Below are positions 1 to 7,897 of a stretch of DNA of 29,613 nucleotides, one piece after another. The notes below the pieces were generated by a model that saw only the letters and a program-made list of their open reading frames with translations, was not told the origin of the DNA and did no database searches. The first letter of the stretch is position 1; every line of letters starts with the position of its first letter. The DNA comes from JBFWIW01 sp050253535. Lineage in GTDB: Bacteria; Bacillota; Clostridia; Oscillospirales; Oscillospiraceae. The stretch lies in the NCBI GenBank assembly GCA_050253535.1, contig JBFWIW010000037.1:1-29613 (forward strand), in the 5' to 3' direction. A program made the translations under genes and the position numbers.

Positions 1-774
1 ATCGCCTGCTGTTCGGTCTTCCACTATCAGCGGATGTTCTCGTATATCGCGGGCATCCCGCTGGGCGAGTACATCCGCCGCAGGCGGATGACGGAGGCGG
101 CGTTTGACCTGCAGACGGACGGCATAAAGGTCATCGATGCGGCGCTGAAATACGGTTACGAATCACCCACATCGTTTAACCGGGCGTTTCAGGGCGTACA
201 CGGCGTTTCGCCCGCCGCCGCCCGGTCGGAAGGCGTTATCCTCAAGGCATATCCCCGCATCAGCTTCAAAATTTCAATCAGAGGAGATGCCGAAATGAAC
301 TACAAAATCGAGACAAAGGACGCGTTCCGGATAGTCGGTGCGAAAAGGCACTTTCCCATGGAGGTGGAGGAGAGCTTCGCAAAGGTGCCGCAGTTCTGGC
401 AGGAAACGGCACAGTCGGGTATTCTCCCAAAGCTTTGCGGGATTCTCAATCAGCCCCCCTTTGGGATTCTTGGCGTCAGTACCTGCATGAACGGCAAAGA
501 TTTCGACTATTATATCGCGGTGGCCTCCGACAAGCCCGTGCCGGAAGGTATGGCGGAATACGAGGTTCCAGCCTGCACTTGGGCAACCTTCGAGTGTGTC
601 GGCCCCATGCCGAATGCGATTCAGGCGCTGCAGACGCGCATCGTATCCGAATGGCTGCCGGTTTCCGGCTATGAATACGCCGACGCACCGGACATCGAAG
701 TCTATACCGAGGGTGACCAGACCGCCCCGGATTATAAATGCGAGGTCTGGCTCCCCGTCGTAAAGAAAAAATAA
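1..774 (+). CDS. AraC-family regulator with GyrI-like effector-binding domain (5' end outside window)
   Basis: The reading frame is open from base 1, so the start lies upstream of the window. The visible N-terminus is the second half of an AraC DNA-binding domain: the YIAGIPLGEYIRRRRMTEAA helices, then KYGYESPTSFNRAFQGVHGVSP, the usual second helix-turn-helix. From the Met codon at 295 a GyrI/Rob-type effector-binding domain begins (MNYKIETKDAFRIVGAKRHF) and runs to the end with the typical CEVWLPV finish. Proteins of this layout are transcriptional activators, often responding to small hydrophobic or cationic ligands; the ligand here is unknown. A strong stem-loop follows the stop. The internal Met codons at 34 and 295 are not likely starts because the conserved DNA-binding domain extends upstream of both. 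Confidence 0.88.
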   Translation: MACCSVFHYQRMFSYIAGIPLGEYIRRRRMTEAAFDLQTDGIKVIDAALKYGYESPTSFNRAFQGVHGVSPAAARSEGVILKAYPRISFKISIRGDAEMNYKIETKDAFRIVGAKRHFPMEVEESFAKVPQFWQETAQSGILPKLCGILNQPPFGILGVSTCMNGKDFDYYIAVASDKPVPEGMAEYEVPACTWATFECVGPMPNAIQALQTRIVSEWLPVSGYEYADAPDIEVYTEGDQTAPDYKCEVWLPVVKKK

Positions 775-804
775 AAAACGGCTGCAGGACGATTTGTTCC
801 GAGA

Positions 805-849
805 CATGATGAAGCAGCAAGGCAATCACGGCCTTGCTGCTTCATCATG
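805..849 (+). terminator. Stem-loop terminator after the AraC-type gene
   Basis: A perfect 19-bp stem (805-823 with 831-849, 7-nt loop) starts 30 bases after the stop codon at 774. It is followed by the T-rich stretch CTTTTCTTTTCTC. This is a likely intrinsic terminator for the plus-strand gene. Confidence 0.75.
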
Positions 850-876
850 CTCAGGCTTTTCTTTTCTCAAGTGTTT

Positions 877-981
877 TTATTGTTCCAGCTGCTTTTTTAA
901 GATTTCCGCATTTTCTTTTCCGTCAATTTTCGCGGCGTCTTTATGTATCTTTATTCCTTCAATATACAGGTCACGGAACAT
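877..981 (-). CDS. Possible small ORF (34 aa) downstream of the racemase gene
   Basis: An ATG-started minus-strand frame encodes a charged, helix-prone peptide beginning MFRDLYIEGIKIHKD and ending KKQLEQ. It begins 20 bases after the racemase stop, and its composition (Lys/Glu/Asp/Ile) looks coding rather than random. No good ribosome binding site is visible and I do not recognise a family. It could be a tiny gene, a remnant of a longer gene, or chance. Confidence 0.25.
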   Translation of the reverse strand: MFRDLYIEGIKIHKDAAKIDGKENAEILKKQLEQ

Positions 982-1001
982 ACCGCGCCTACTTAACTGC
1001 G

Positions 1002-1706
1002 CTATAAACCGCGGCTTATTTCAGCGTATTTTTCAAAAATCCGCCGCACGTGAATTTCCGTCGTATTGAGGAACGGGATACCGTATTCGTCTCCGGTCAG
1101 AATAAGCGGAAGCTCCGTACACCCCAATACCACCCCTTCTATTGCCGCGTCGTCTATCAGCCTTTTAATGATTTTCAGAAGCCCCGCCCTGGTATGTTCA
1201 AGGAATACGCCCCGTTCAATTTCTGAAAACAGCTTCTGCTGAATATACCGCTGTTCCTCTTCATTCGGCACCGCGACCGCAATCCCTCTCTTATCAAATT
1301 CTGCCTGATAATAGCTGCTCTGCATAGTGAATATTGTTCCCAGCATGCCGACCTTCTTTAAATTCAGCGTCTCCGTTTCCCTTCCCGCCGCCTCTACGAT
1401 ACTGACGAGCGGAATCGGGGATGCCCGCCGGACCCGCTCAAAAACAATATGCGGCGTATTTGAGGCCATAAACGCAAAATCCGCGCCGGCTTTACGCAGG
1501 GAATTAACGGCATCCGTCAGCATACCGGTCAGCCCGTCCCAATCTTTATCCGCAACAAATTTCAGCATGGCGGTCATGTTGACGCTGTTAATCTCAATTT
1601 CCGGATAATCGTCTCCGCTGATATTTTTTTGATAGAGCTTAATAATACGCTGATAATAATCAACGGTCGATTCAGGCCCGATCCCACCGATCATTCCGAT
1701 TTTCAT
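1002..1706 (-). CDS. Aspartate/glutamate racemase family protein with Ser in place of the first catalytic Cys
   Basis: 234 aa, starting MKIGMIGGIGPESTVDYYQ, the standard opening of PLP-independent aspartate/glutamate racemases, at full family length. The family normally uses two cysteines as acid/base pair. The second is present in GCTELPLI (Cys196), but the first motif, usually PCNTAH, is ASNTPH here, so Ser82 occupies the Cys position. E. coli YgeA-type enzymes have Thr at this place and are asymmetric racemases, so the protein may still be active but with altered substrate preference or one-sided chemistry. An AAGGAG ribosome binding site precedes the ATG. The EFR1-type gene lies 85 bases upstream on the same strand and may share a transcript. 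Confidence 0.85.
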   Translation of the reverse strand: MKIGMIGGIGPESTVDYYQRIIKLYQKNISGDDYPEIEINSVNMTAMLKFVADKDWDGLTGMLTDAVNSLRKAGADFAFMASNTPHIVFERVRRASPIPLVSIVEAAGRETETLNLKKVGMLGTIFTMQSSYYQAEFDKRGIAVAVPNEEEQRYIQQKLFSEIERGVFLEHTRAGLLKIIKRLIDDAAIEGVVLGCTELPLILTGDEYGIPFLNTTEIHVRRIFEKYAEISRGL

Positions 1707-1791
1707 AAGACATTCTCCTTTTTAAGTAATCCGGATTCAGCCCGGTCGGGAACAACGCTGCCGCCTGCCGATGATGTTTGGAAGCTCACGA

Positions 1792-2541
1792 TTATATTCC
1801 CTTATACTGCGTTTTTACCTTGTTGTGAATTAAAACTGTAATCGCTCTTTGCGGACAGCTGTTAACGCAGCGGTAGCACAATGTGCAATTGCCTTTTTGC
1901 GCAATATGATTATCCTTTAGCGCCAAATTGTGCATCGGGCAGAGCCTCACACAAAGCATACAGCGGCTGCAGCTGTCGCTGATCCTGACTGAATTTAAGC
2001 CCGCGCGCTCCATCGACGGCATAAACACGCCCTGGATCAGTCCGAGTCCCATCGAAAAGATATTAAATCCCCGCTTTTTGATGATTTTGTTCTTTATGTT
2101 GCTGCAAACGATATCCAGCTTTTGATCTGCATTTTTTAAATACTTTTCAATTTTTTCACTTTTTGTCGGCGGGAAGAAGCGGACATTGCAGATATTATTC
2201 GGCATTTTGAAGTGCTCTGCGTAAATTACTCTAAAATAGTTTTTGGGCAAAATATCGGTAAATGCTCTTGCTCCATCTCCGGAAAACAATAACTGAGTGC
2301 AAAATATAATTATTTTTTTATCTTTCAAATAAGTTTTATACTTTAATACAAATTCACGCATTATCCTCGGCACTCTTGAGCCGTATATCGGATAGCAAAA
2401 AGCGATTGACCCATTTTCCTGCATCAGCTTTGTAAAATCGTTATTACTGTCAATCGCGCAGCGGCTGATGTTCATTTTATTGCTGAATGCCTCTGCAATA
2501 TATTTTGAATTGCCTGTACCGGAGAAATAAAAGCATATCAT
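1792..2541 (-). CDS. EFR1-type flavodoxin/ferredoxin fusion protein
   Basis: 249 aa. The N-terminus MICFYFSGTGNSKYIAEAF is the phosphate-binding loop of a flavodoxin fold. The C-terminal 60 residues carry two complete 4Fe-4S ligand sets of the CxxCxxCxxxCP type: Cys191/194/197/201 and Cys219/222/225/229. This fusion is typical of the EFR1 family of anaerobic electron-transfer proteins in Clostridia; partner and physiological role are unknown. GAGGTG lies 8 bases before the ATG. There are no signal or membrane segments, so it is cytosolic. The 5' end of the gene is 53 bases from the left edge of MITE-like copy A, whose insertion therefore sits at or near its promoter. Confidence 0.85.
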   Translation of the reverse strand: MICFYFSGTGNSKYIAEAFSNKMNISRCAIDSNNDFTKLMQENGSIAFCYPIYGSRVPRIMREFVLKYKTYLKDKKIIIFCTQLLFSGDGARAFTDILPKNYFRVIYAEHFKMPNNICNVRFFPPTKSEKIEKYLKNADQKLDIVCSNIKNKIIKKRGFNIFSMGLGLIQGVFMPSMERAGLNSVRISDSCSRCMLCVRLCPMHNLALKDNHIAQKGNCTLCYRCVNSCPQRAITVLIHNKVKTQYKGI

Positions 2542-2593
2542 ATATATTTCACCTCAACTATACGCAATAGTTTATTATAAAAACTCATCATAC

Positions 2594-2743
2594 TGTTATC
2601 CCATTAAAGGGGAGACAAAATTTGCGAGGGAATTATTTGCCCCGCAAAGCCGGGGAGGAGAATAGGCTGACGCCCGCCGGCGACGAGAGGGCGGCAGGGC
2701 GGAAAATCAGCCGCAAAGATGTCTGCTTTTTAGTGGGATAACA
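2594..2743. mobile_element. MITE-like 150-bp element, copy A
   Basis: The ends are TGTTATCCCATTAA at 2594-2607 and TTAGTGGGATAACA at 2730-2743, terminal inverted repeats of 14 bp with one mismatch. The same element occurs inverted at 7641-7790 with exactly the same length, sharing AAAGGGGAGACAA, TTTGCGAGGGAAT, GGCAGGGCGGAAAAT and CGCAAAGATGT. No gene lies inside and no clear target-site duplication was found. Short length, terminal repeats, GC-rich interior and two dispersed copies fit a non-autonomous miniature transposable element; no cognate transposase is in the window. Confidence 0.75.
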
Positions 2744-2776
2744 ATATCAGTATTTTATCATTATCAGGCGCCAAAT

Positions 2777-2816
2777 AAAAGGCTGATTGCCTGCAAATTG
2801 CAGCAATCAGCCTTTT
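2777..2816 (-). terminator. Terminator of the catabolic operon (bidirectional in form)
   Basis: A 14-bp perfect stem (2777-2790 with 2803-2816) has A residues on one side and T residues on the other. It therefore can act on the minus strand, ending the operon 146 bases after the kinase stop, and in principle also on the plus strand. Confidence 0.8.
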
Positions 2817-2961
2817 TATGCCATATGTTAAAAATACAGCCTTTTCGCATTCCGGTATTCCGCATTTTATTGACTTATCGGTCATTATCACACTGTCCTT
2901 GCCGTTAGCATAGACAGTATTCCTTATTACAAACCACGGCAGCAATATCTCGCGGCCTATC

Positions 2962-3957
2962 TTATTTCACGATGTATTCGTGGGTAGCGATATAATCCTC
3001 AATCTGGGCCAGGTTCGGCATTGCTTCGGAACAGCTGTGGCCTGAAACCGTGATGGCAGCCGAGGCAGCCGCATATTTCAGCGCCTCCGGGATGGCCTTT
3101 CCGTTTATGAGACTGTAGTTAAACGCGCCGGAATAGGAGTCTCCGGCACCGAAGGTGTTGTCAACCCTTGCGGGATATATGCCTCCGGCAAAAACCTGTC
3201 CGCCGCGCGTATATACGGTGGAGCCGTCTTTTCCCCGCTTAATTGAAACGATCGATACTCCCGCGTCCAGCAGTCGCTTTGCCGAGAGTCCGTTATCTCG
3301 GTTACCGTTAATAAAGCTGTGCTCCATGACGTCAAACTCCGAGCGCGTACCCAGAACCATATCCGCCTTCTGGGCTGCCAGGGTAAAGTAAATACTGGCC
3401 TCCTCCGGAGTATCCCAGGTGTCGTCACGGTAGTCGAGGTCAAAGGCGATCCGAACACCGTTGCGGCGCGCGTATTCCATAGCCAGGAATACCGCTTCCC
3501 TCGCGGGGGCGTGGGTGAGCGAGGTACCGGAGATAAGGACCATCCTGTGCGAGGCAATATACGCCTCGTCGAGCTGCGAGCAGCTTATTTGAAGATCTGC
3601 GCAGTCCTTCCGGTACATGAAACAGCTGCACTCGGCGGGTGATTTAAACTCGCCTATGGTAACGCCGGAGCGGGCCCCGGTCTTATCGTATTCAATGTGG
3701 GAGGTGTCTATCCCTTTGCCGCCCATATATTTTATGACGAAACGTCCGAAACCGTCGCTTGAAACCTTGCCGATGTAGCCGACTTTAAGCCCCAGATTTG
3801 CCATGGCGACCGAGGTGTTGGCGGGTGAGCCGCCCACGTATTTTGAAAATGTAACAGCATCCTCCATGGGGCCGAAGCCGTTCGCGTAGAGGTCGACCGT
3901 GGCTCTGCCGAAGGCGACCACATCGCGCGGTTTACTGTTGTCAAAAATCAAACTCAT
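2962..3957 (-). CDS. PfkB-family sugar kinase, IolC-like (5-dehydro-2-deoxygluconokinase type)
   Basis: 331 aa, a complete ribokinase-fold enzyme. FSKYVGGSPANTSVAMANLG (about 37-56) is the substrate-binding motif and NTFGAGDSYSGAF carries the catalytic Asp273 in GAGD. The whole sequence resembles IolC, which phosphorylates 5-dehydro-2-deoxy-D-gluconate in inositol breakdown: FSKYVGGSPAN, KSPAECSCFMYR and FDLDYRDDTW are all IolC-like. No other iol gene is present, so the substrate may be a related 2-deoxy or keto acid sugar. The gene is last in the minus-strand operon, 16 bases after the class I aldolase gene; kinase then aldolase is the expected order of reactions (phosphorylate, then cleave to a triose phosphate). 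The ATG is preceded by AGAGGTGA. Confidence 0.85.
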   Translation of the reverse strand: MSLIFDNSKPRDVVAFGRATVDLYANGFGPMEDAVTFSKYVGGSPANTSVAMANLGLKVGYIGKVSSDGFGRFVIKYMGGKGIDTSHIEYDKTGARSGVTIGEFKSPAECSCFMYRKDCADLQISCSQLDEAYIASHRMVLISGTSLTHAPAREAVFLAMEYARRNGVRIAFDLDYRDDTWDTPEEASIYFTLAAQKADMVLGTRSEFDVMEHSFINGNRDNGLSAKRLLDAGVSIVSIKRGKDGSTVYTRGGQVFAGGIYPARVDNTFGAGDSYSGAFNYSLINGKAIPEALKYAAASAAITVSGHSCSEAMPNLAQIEDYIATHEYIVK

Positions 3958-3973
3958 AGTTCACCTCTGAAGA

Positions 3974-4786
3974 TCAGTTATTTTCAAGTTCCGCCAGATA
4001 CTCCTGCGCTTCCTTAACAGACAAGCCCTGGTGTATGATGGCGTTTAGCGTCTTCACAATCGCCGTCGGGTTTCTGTAATTGAACACGAAGCGGCCGTAA
4101 GTGACGCCCTTGCCGCCCGCGTCTATGACGTCGCGTGTCATCTGCAGATAATCTCCGATTGAGCCGCCGAGGTCTCCGCCCGCGACAAGCACGCGGGTCG
4201 GCGTGCCCTGTACGACCTTTGCGAAGCTGTCGGGGTCACCGGTGTAATTGGTCTTGATGAGGTCGACACCGAGCTCGGCAGCGATCCTTGTTGCGTAGAG
4301 GACGTTCTGCCATGTGTTGCGCTCATTTGGCGGAATAAGATTACCGCGGGGATAAATGTGCGTGACGAGCGGCATGCCCGCATCGTTTGCTATCTTACTG
4401 AAAACGCTCAGCGTATGTACCTGCTCCGCCTGATTGCCGCCGCCTACAATGCAGCCCACGGAAACCGCGTCCGCGCCCATTCTGATTCCCTCTTCGACAT
4501 CGCCGACGACAACGTCCGCGTCCGGATGGTAGGGCGCAAAGGTGGTACACTTGAACACAAGAGAAACCTTGCCTGCGTATTTCCCGAAACAACGCTCGGC
4601 AATACCCTTGTGCATTGTGATTGCGTTCGGGCCGCCGGCGACCATTTTCGCGAGTGTATCATCTATCGTATCAAGCCCGGGCATAACGCCGCGCGCCATC
4701 GCGTGATCAACGGTCAGGCCGAGATACAGCCCGTCCCCCTCAGGCATGAGGCGATTTAATCTGACTTCTTTTCCTAAATATGACAT
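3974..4786 (-). CDS. DhnA/LsrF-type class I aldolase
   Basis: 270 aa from the ATG at 4786, preceded by AGGAAG. The frame is open further upstream, but that extension has no ribosome binding site and would overlap the preceding gene. It belongs to the DhnA-type fructose-bisphosphate aldolase/LsrF family, TIM-barrel Schiff-base enzymes. LTVDHAM (24-30) is the usual early active-site segment, and Lys178 in DLIKTNYTGDPDSF is the candidate Schiff-base lysine. GGDLGG and TYGRFVFNY form the phosphate-binding C-terminal part. Likely reaction: retro-aldol cleavage (or related acyl transfer) of a phosphorylated keto sugar made by the adjacent PfkB kinase. In inositol breakdown the matching step yields dihydroxyacetone phosphate and malonate semialdehyde; that this enzyme does the same is inference. 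Confidence 0.85.
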   Translation of the reverse strand: MSYLGKEVRLNRLMPEGDGLYLGLTVDHAMARGVMPGLDTIDDTLAKMVAGGPNAITMHKGIAERCFGKYAGKVSLVFKCTTFAPYHPDADVVVGDVEEGIRMGADAVSVGCIVGGGNQAEQVHTLSVFSKIANDAGMPLVTHIYPRGNLIPPNERNTWQNVLYATRIAAELGVDLIKTNYTGDPDSFAKVVQGTPTRVLVAGGDLGGSIGDYLQMTRDVIDAGGKGVTYGRFVFNYRNPTAIVKTLNAIIHQGLSVKEAQEYLAELENN

Positions 4787-4829
4787 AATCCCATACTTCC
4801 TAACTTTGATTATATATTGAATACAAGAA

Positions 4830-5699
4830 TTATTCAAACATACCGGGCGGATTCCAGCCCTTAATATCCATAATTTCATTGCATCTTTCAACCGGCATAA
4901 GTTCGTCGAAGAACGCGCCGCAGTCTCCGGACTTCTTAAATTCAGTCATAAGATCGTATGCCGCCTTGAACCAGCGCATAAGCAGACCGTTGGGCCAGAT
5001 CACCGCTTTAACGCCCGCGTTTCTGAGATCGGACAGCTTAAAACAGACGTCTCTGCGGAATTCCATAAGGCAATACATGACGGGAGCCCTGGTTTCATCG
5101 CACACCCTCTTAATTTCATCGAGGTCGTTTAGGATATGCCCATAAAAAATCATATCCGCTCCGGCGTCAGCCATAAGGTTTGCTCGCCTTATGGCCTCGT
5201 CAAGACCGCATACAGAGCCGGCGTCTGTTCTTGCAATAATGAGAAAATTCGGATCATTTCTGAATTTTATAAGCGTGTCAAGCTTTTTTATATAAGTATC
5301 CATTGGCTCGAGCTGTACGCCGGTCATCCCGCCGCAGCGCTTTGGCGTCACCTGATCTTCAAAGTGCGCTCCGTATATACCGGCACTCTCAAGCCCGGAA
5401 AGGGTGCGCCTTGCATTAAGCGCGTTCCCGTAACCCGTATCGGCATCTATAACAAATGGAAGATCTGCGCACGCAGCGAGATCGCGGGCATGTTTTATCT
5501 GTTCTTCGGCGGTAACAAGCCCTATGTCGGGCACTCCGAGCATGCTGGCGGCAGCCGCCTGACCGCCCATATAGCAGCCGTCAAAGCCGATATACTGGAC
5601 TAGTTTCGCAGTTATGCCGTCGAAGGCTCCGCAAAGAACGGTCATCTCATCTGAGAGAATCGTCCTTTTGAACCGGGCTCTTTTTTCAGATATGTCCAT
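4830..5699 (-). CDS. Isocitrate lyase/PEP mutase superfamily C-C lyase
   Basis: 289 aa. Motifs of the superfamily are all visible: GGQAAAASMLGVPDIG near residue 45, metal-binding DADTGYGN (85-92), FEDQ (113-116), PKRCGG with the gating-loop Cys122, and ARTDA. The Cys in KRCG points to a lyase (methylisocitrate, 2,3-dimethylmalate or similar 2-hydroxy acid cleavage) rather than a phosphonate mutase. The usual KKCGH/KRCGH has Gly in place of His, so substrate preference may differ. It probably cleaves a branched or substituted malate-like acid to pyruvate or an oxo acid plus a second product. It sits 18 bases downstream of dctM and 43 bases upstream of the class I aldolase start. Confidence 0.85.
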   Translation of the reverse strand: MDISEKRARFKRTILSDEMTVLCGAFDGITAKLVQYIGFDGCYMGGQAAAASMLGVPDIGLVTAEEQIKHARDLAACADLPFVIDADTGYGNALNARRTLSGLESAGIYGAHFEDQVTPKRCGGMTGVQLEPMDTYIKKLDTLIKFRNDPNFLIIARTDAGSVCGLDEAIRRANLMADAGADMIFYGHILNDLDEIKRVCDETRAPVMYCLMEFRRDVCFKLSDLRNAGVKAVIWPNGLLMRWFKAAYDLMTEFKKSGDCGAFFDELMPVERCNEIMDIKGWNPPGMFE

Positions 5700-5717
5700 A
5701 GATGTCTCTCCTTCTGA

Positions 5718-7031
5718 TCATCTGATCAGATTTACAAAAAAGTTTATATAACCCGGCCAGGCAGTCGTCACAATGATGGCGACAAGACCGACCAAAATAA
5801 ACGGTATGGCCTCTTTGACCGTCTCCCCAAAACCGGCATCCGCAATCTTCGAGGCAACAAAGATGCCGACGGCAAACGGAGGTGTGAGGAAGCCGACACA
5901 CATATTTACAATCATGATGGCGCCAAAGTGGATGGCCGTTATGCCATAGGTCTGTGCCACCGGCAGAAGCAGCGGCGTCATGATAAGAATTGTCGCATTG
6001 ATGTCCATAAAGGTACCCATAAAAAGGAACAGGACGTTTATCAAAATCAGGAAGCCCACCTTGGTTGTGATGGAGCCTGTGATTGCTCCGGCAAGATAGT
6101 TTGAAATACCCGTAAGAGTCATTGCTTTACCGGCAACAACAGAAAACGCGTTCAGCAGGCCGATTACGGCAGTCGCGGCACCGGCCACGGCACAGCATTT
6201 CCATAAGGATACCTTGATTCTGTTCTTTTTGGTCGCTTTAACTATTACGAAATAGCATATGCCATAGACCGCGCTCAGTGCGCCGGCCTCTGTAACGGTG
6301 CAGATGCCGCCGTAAATGCAGCCGTATATAATGATAGGCATAAGCAGCGCGGGAATGGCTCTGATTGTGTTTTTGCCTAACTCGATAAACTTTTTATTAA
6401 AGGATATGTCGATTTTTTCAGGTTTTTGCCGGTGCTTTCCGACCCGGAAAAAGTTGATCATGAAATAGCCGATCGCAAAGATGAAAGCCGGGCCGATTGT
6501 AGCCATCCATACCTCGGAAATCTTAGCCCCGGCTACCAGCGCGTATATGATGCCGGGTACGCTTGGCGGGATAAGTATGCCGAGAAAACATGTGGCGGCA
6601 AGCAGCGCGGAGATATAACCGCGCGGGTAATTCTCCTTCTTCATCTCAGGCGCCATGATATTGCCGATAGCGCTTATCGTGGCCATGGCGGACCCTGTAA
6701 GGACACCGAAGGCCATACATGCGCAGATTGTGATTGCGCCCGTTGCGCCTCTGACGCGTCCAACAATGCTTTTGATCCAGTCGATAAGCATTCTGGAGAT
6801 ACCGCTGTATTCCATGAGGTAACCGGCAAAGATATAAAACGGAATGGCAAGCAGCGCAAAGCTGTCGATGCCGGTAAAGGCTTGCTGAGCCACCGTTATG
6901 GTGTTCTTGCCTGCTAAAGCCAGTACAAGCAGGGACGAGAAGCCGAGAGCATAGGATACCGGCATTCTGAAAAGCATGGCTATTACCATGAAGGTAATGA
7001 TAAATACTAAAAGAGCGGATGCCGCTGACAT
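5718..7031 (-). CDS. dctM: TRAP transporter large permease (DctM type)
   Basis: 437 aa, hydrophobic throughout with about a dozen membrane helices. GFLTPPFAVGIFVASKIADAG near the C-terminus and GIMAPEMKKE-like sequence (here GNIMAPEMKKENYPRGYISALLA) are hallmarks of DctM. It forms the ion-driven translocation channel for the organic acid captured by the binding protein encoded upstream. It lies 28 bases after dctQ and 18 before the lyase gene, in the same transcript. Length is normal. Confidence 0.93.
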   Translation of the reverse strand: MSAASALLVFIITFMVIAMLFRMPVSYALGFSSLLVLALAGKNTITVAQQAFTGIDSFALLAIPFYIFAGYLMEYSGISRMLIDWIKSIVGRVRGATGAITICACMAFGVLTGSAMATISAIGNIMAPEMKKENYPRGYISALLAATCFLGILIPPSVPGIIYALVAGAKISEVWMATIGPAFIFAIGYFMINFFRVGKHRQKPEKIDISFNKKFIELGKNTIRAIPALLMPIIIYGCIYGGICTVTEAGALSAVYGICYFVIVKATKKNRIKVSLWKCCAVAGAATAVIGLLNAFSVVAGKAMTLTGISNYLAGAITGSITTKVGFLILINVLFLFMGTFMDINATILIMTPLLLPVAQTYGITAIHFGAIMIVNMCVGFLTPPFAVGIFVASKIADAGFGETVKEAIPFILVGLVAIIVTTAWPGYINFFVNLIR

Positions 7032-7059
7032 AAAATCACTCCAATTCTATCTGGGTATT

Positions 7060-7593
7060 TCAGGCTTTTACGCGTGTTCTCAAGCAGGAGACCAGGAGGT
7101 ATATTCCGTGGTAGATGCTCAGAACACATCCGATTAATACGGGCAGATAAATATAGCCCATCGGAATATGCATGGTTGGAGAGGTCTGTGCCGAGCTCCA
7201 GAACTGCATCATAAAATCCCAGAATATTTTGCAGAAGATGATTAAAAACACCATAGTCGATGTAATGGAAGCAACTTCAAGGATTTTCAGTCCGCGCTCT
7301 TTATTTTTAAAGAGCCTGGTTTTCTCAATGGCCTGCTTACATATATCGATTTCTATGTGGCTGCCTTGGTTGAGCGCATATGAGGAGCCGATATAAGTCA
7401 GCCAGATAAACAGATAACGTGCGAGTTCCTCCGACCATGGCGTGGAAATGAAGAACACATATCGGCAGATGACTTCTATGAATATCACACCTACCAGTCC
7501 GATGGTAATCGCGGCCATAAGGAATGTTTCAATATTTAAAATAAAAGTGTTGCCGCCTTTTAGAATTGTGAGCGCTTTATTTTCAGGCTTCAT
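7060..7593 (-). CDS. dctQ: TRAP transporter small permease (DctQ type)
   Basis: 177 aa with four hydrophobic segments. The family motif region FISTPWSEELARYLFIWLTY is present at about residues 49-68, followed by GSSYALNQGSHIEID. DctQ joins DctM to make the membrane part of a TRAP transporter. Its start is separated from the end of the binding-protein gene by about 300 bases that hold a hairpin and MITE-like copy B. Normally these genes are close together, so the gap is probably secondary. Confidence 0.92.
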   Translation of the reverse strand: MKPENKALTILKGGNTFILNIETFLMAAITIGLVGVIFIEVICRYVFFISTPWSEELARYLFIWLTYIGSSYALNQGSHIEIDICKQAIEKTRLFKNKERGLKILEVASITSTMVFLIIFCKIFWDFMMQFWSSAQTSPTMHIPMGYIYLPVLIGCVLSIYHGIYLLVSCLRTRVKA

Positions 7594-7640
7594 ATCGGTA
7601 AATTCCTCCCCGAATCAAAATGCCGGCATCCAGTTAATAA

Positions 7641-7790
7641 TGTTAACCCACTAAAGAATGCACATCTTTGCGATTAATTTTCCGCCCTGCCGTGTTCTCG
7701 TCGTCGGCGGGCGGCAGCCCGCTCTCCACCTCGGCCTTGCAGGCCTAAATATTCCCTCGCAAATCTTGTCTCCCCTTTAATGAAACAACA
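7641..7790. mobile_element. MITE-like 150-bp element, copy B (inverted relative to copy A)
   Basis: Exactly 150 bp, opposite in orientation to 2594-2743. On the minus strand it starts TGTTGTTTCATTAAAGGGG and ends TTTAGTGGGTTAACA; its terminal repeats have diverged more (five mismatches in 14) than those of copy A. The interior aligns through CCGCCCGCCGACGACGAG and GGCAGGGCGGAAAAT. It lies between dctP and dctQ, so it is within the presumed operon transcript and would be transcribed as a structured intercistronic segment. Confidence 0.75.
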
Positions 7791-7809
7791 GTATAAACCT
7801 TGAAAAAGT

Positions 7810-7839
7810 GCCGGGGGTTCAGCTTGAATAACCCCCGGC
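7810..7839 (-). terminator. GC-rich stem-loop after dctP (attenuator or 3'-end stabiliser)
   Basis: A perfect 10-bp stem GCCGGGGGTT/AACCCCCGGC with a 10-nt loop is followed on the minus strand by ACTTTTTC. It sits 58 bases after the dctP stop. Partial termination or 3' protection here would give more binding protein than membrane subunits, as is common for transporters; this role is inference. Confidence 0.65.
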
Positions 7840-7897
7840 AAGAAATCACTGGGATTGTCTGATTTACACCAAGAGCGTGGAAATGCCTGAACAAAAA

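Noticed and set aside
274..829. Long antisense frames across the AraC-type gene
   Set aside because: They mirror the conserved effector-binding domain on the plus strand, have no ribosome binding site and encode no recognisable protein.
794..1069. Plus-strand 91-codon frame after the AraC-type gene
   Set aside because: It runs through the terminator stem-loop and the end of the racemase gene and its product has low-complexity composition.
2730..2945. Minus-strand 71-codon frame after the IolC-like kinase
   Set aside because: TTG start without ribosome binding site; it spans the operon terminator and ends in the MITE-like element.
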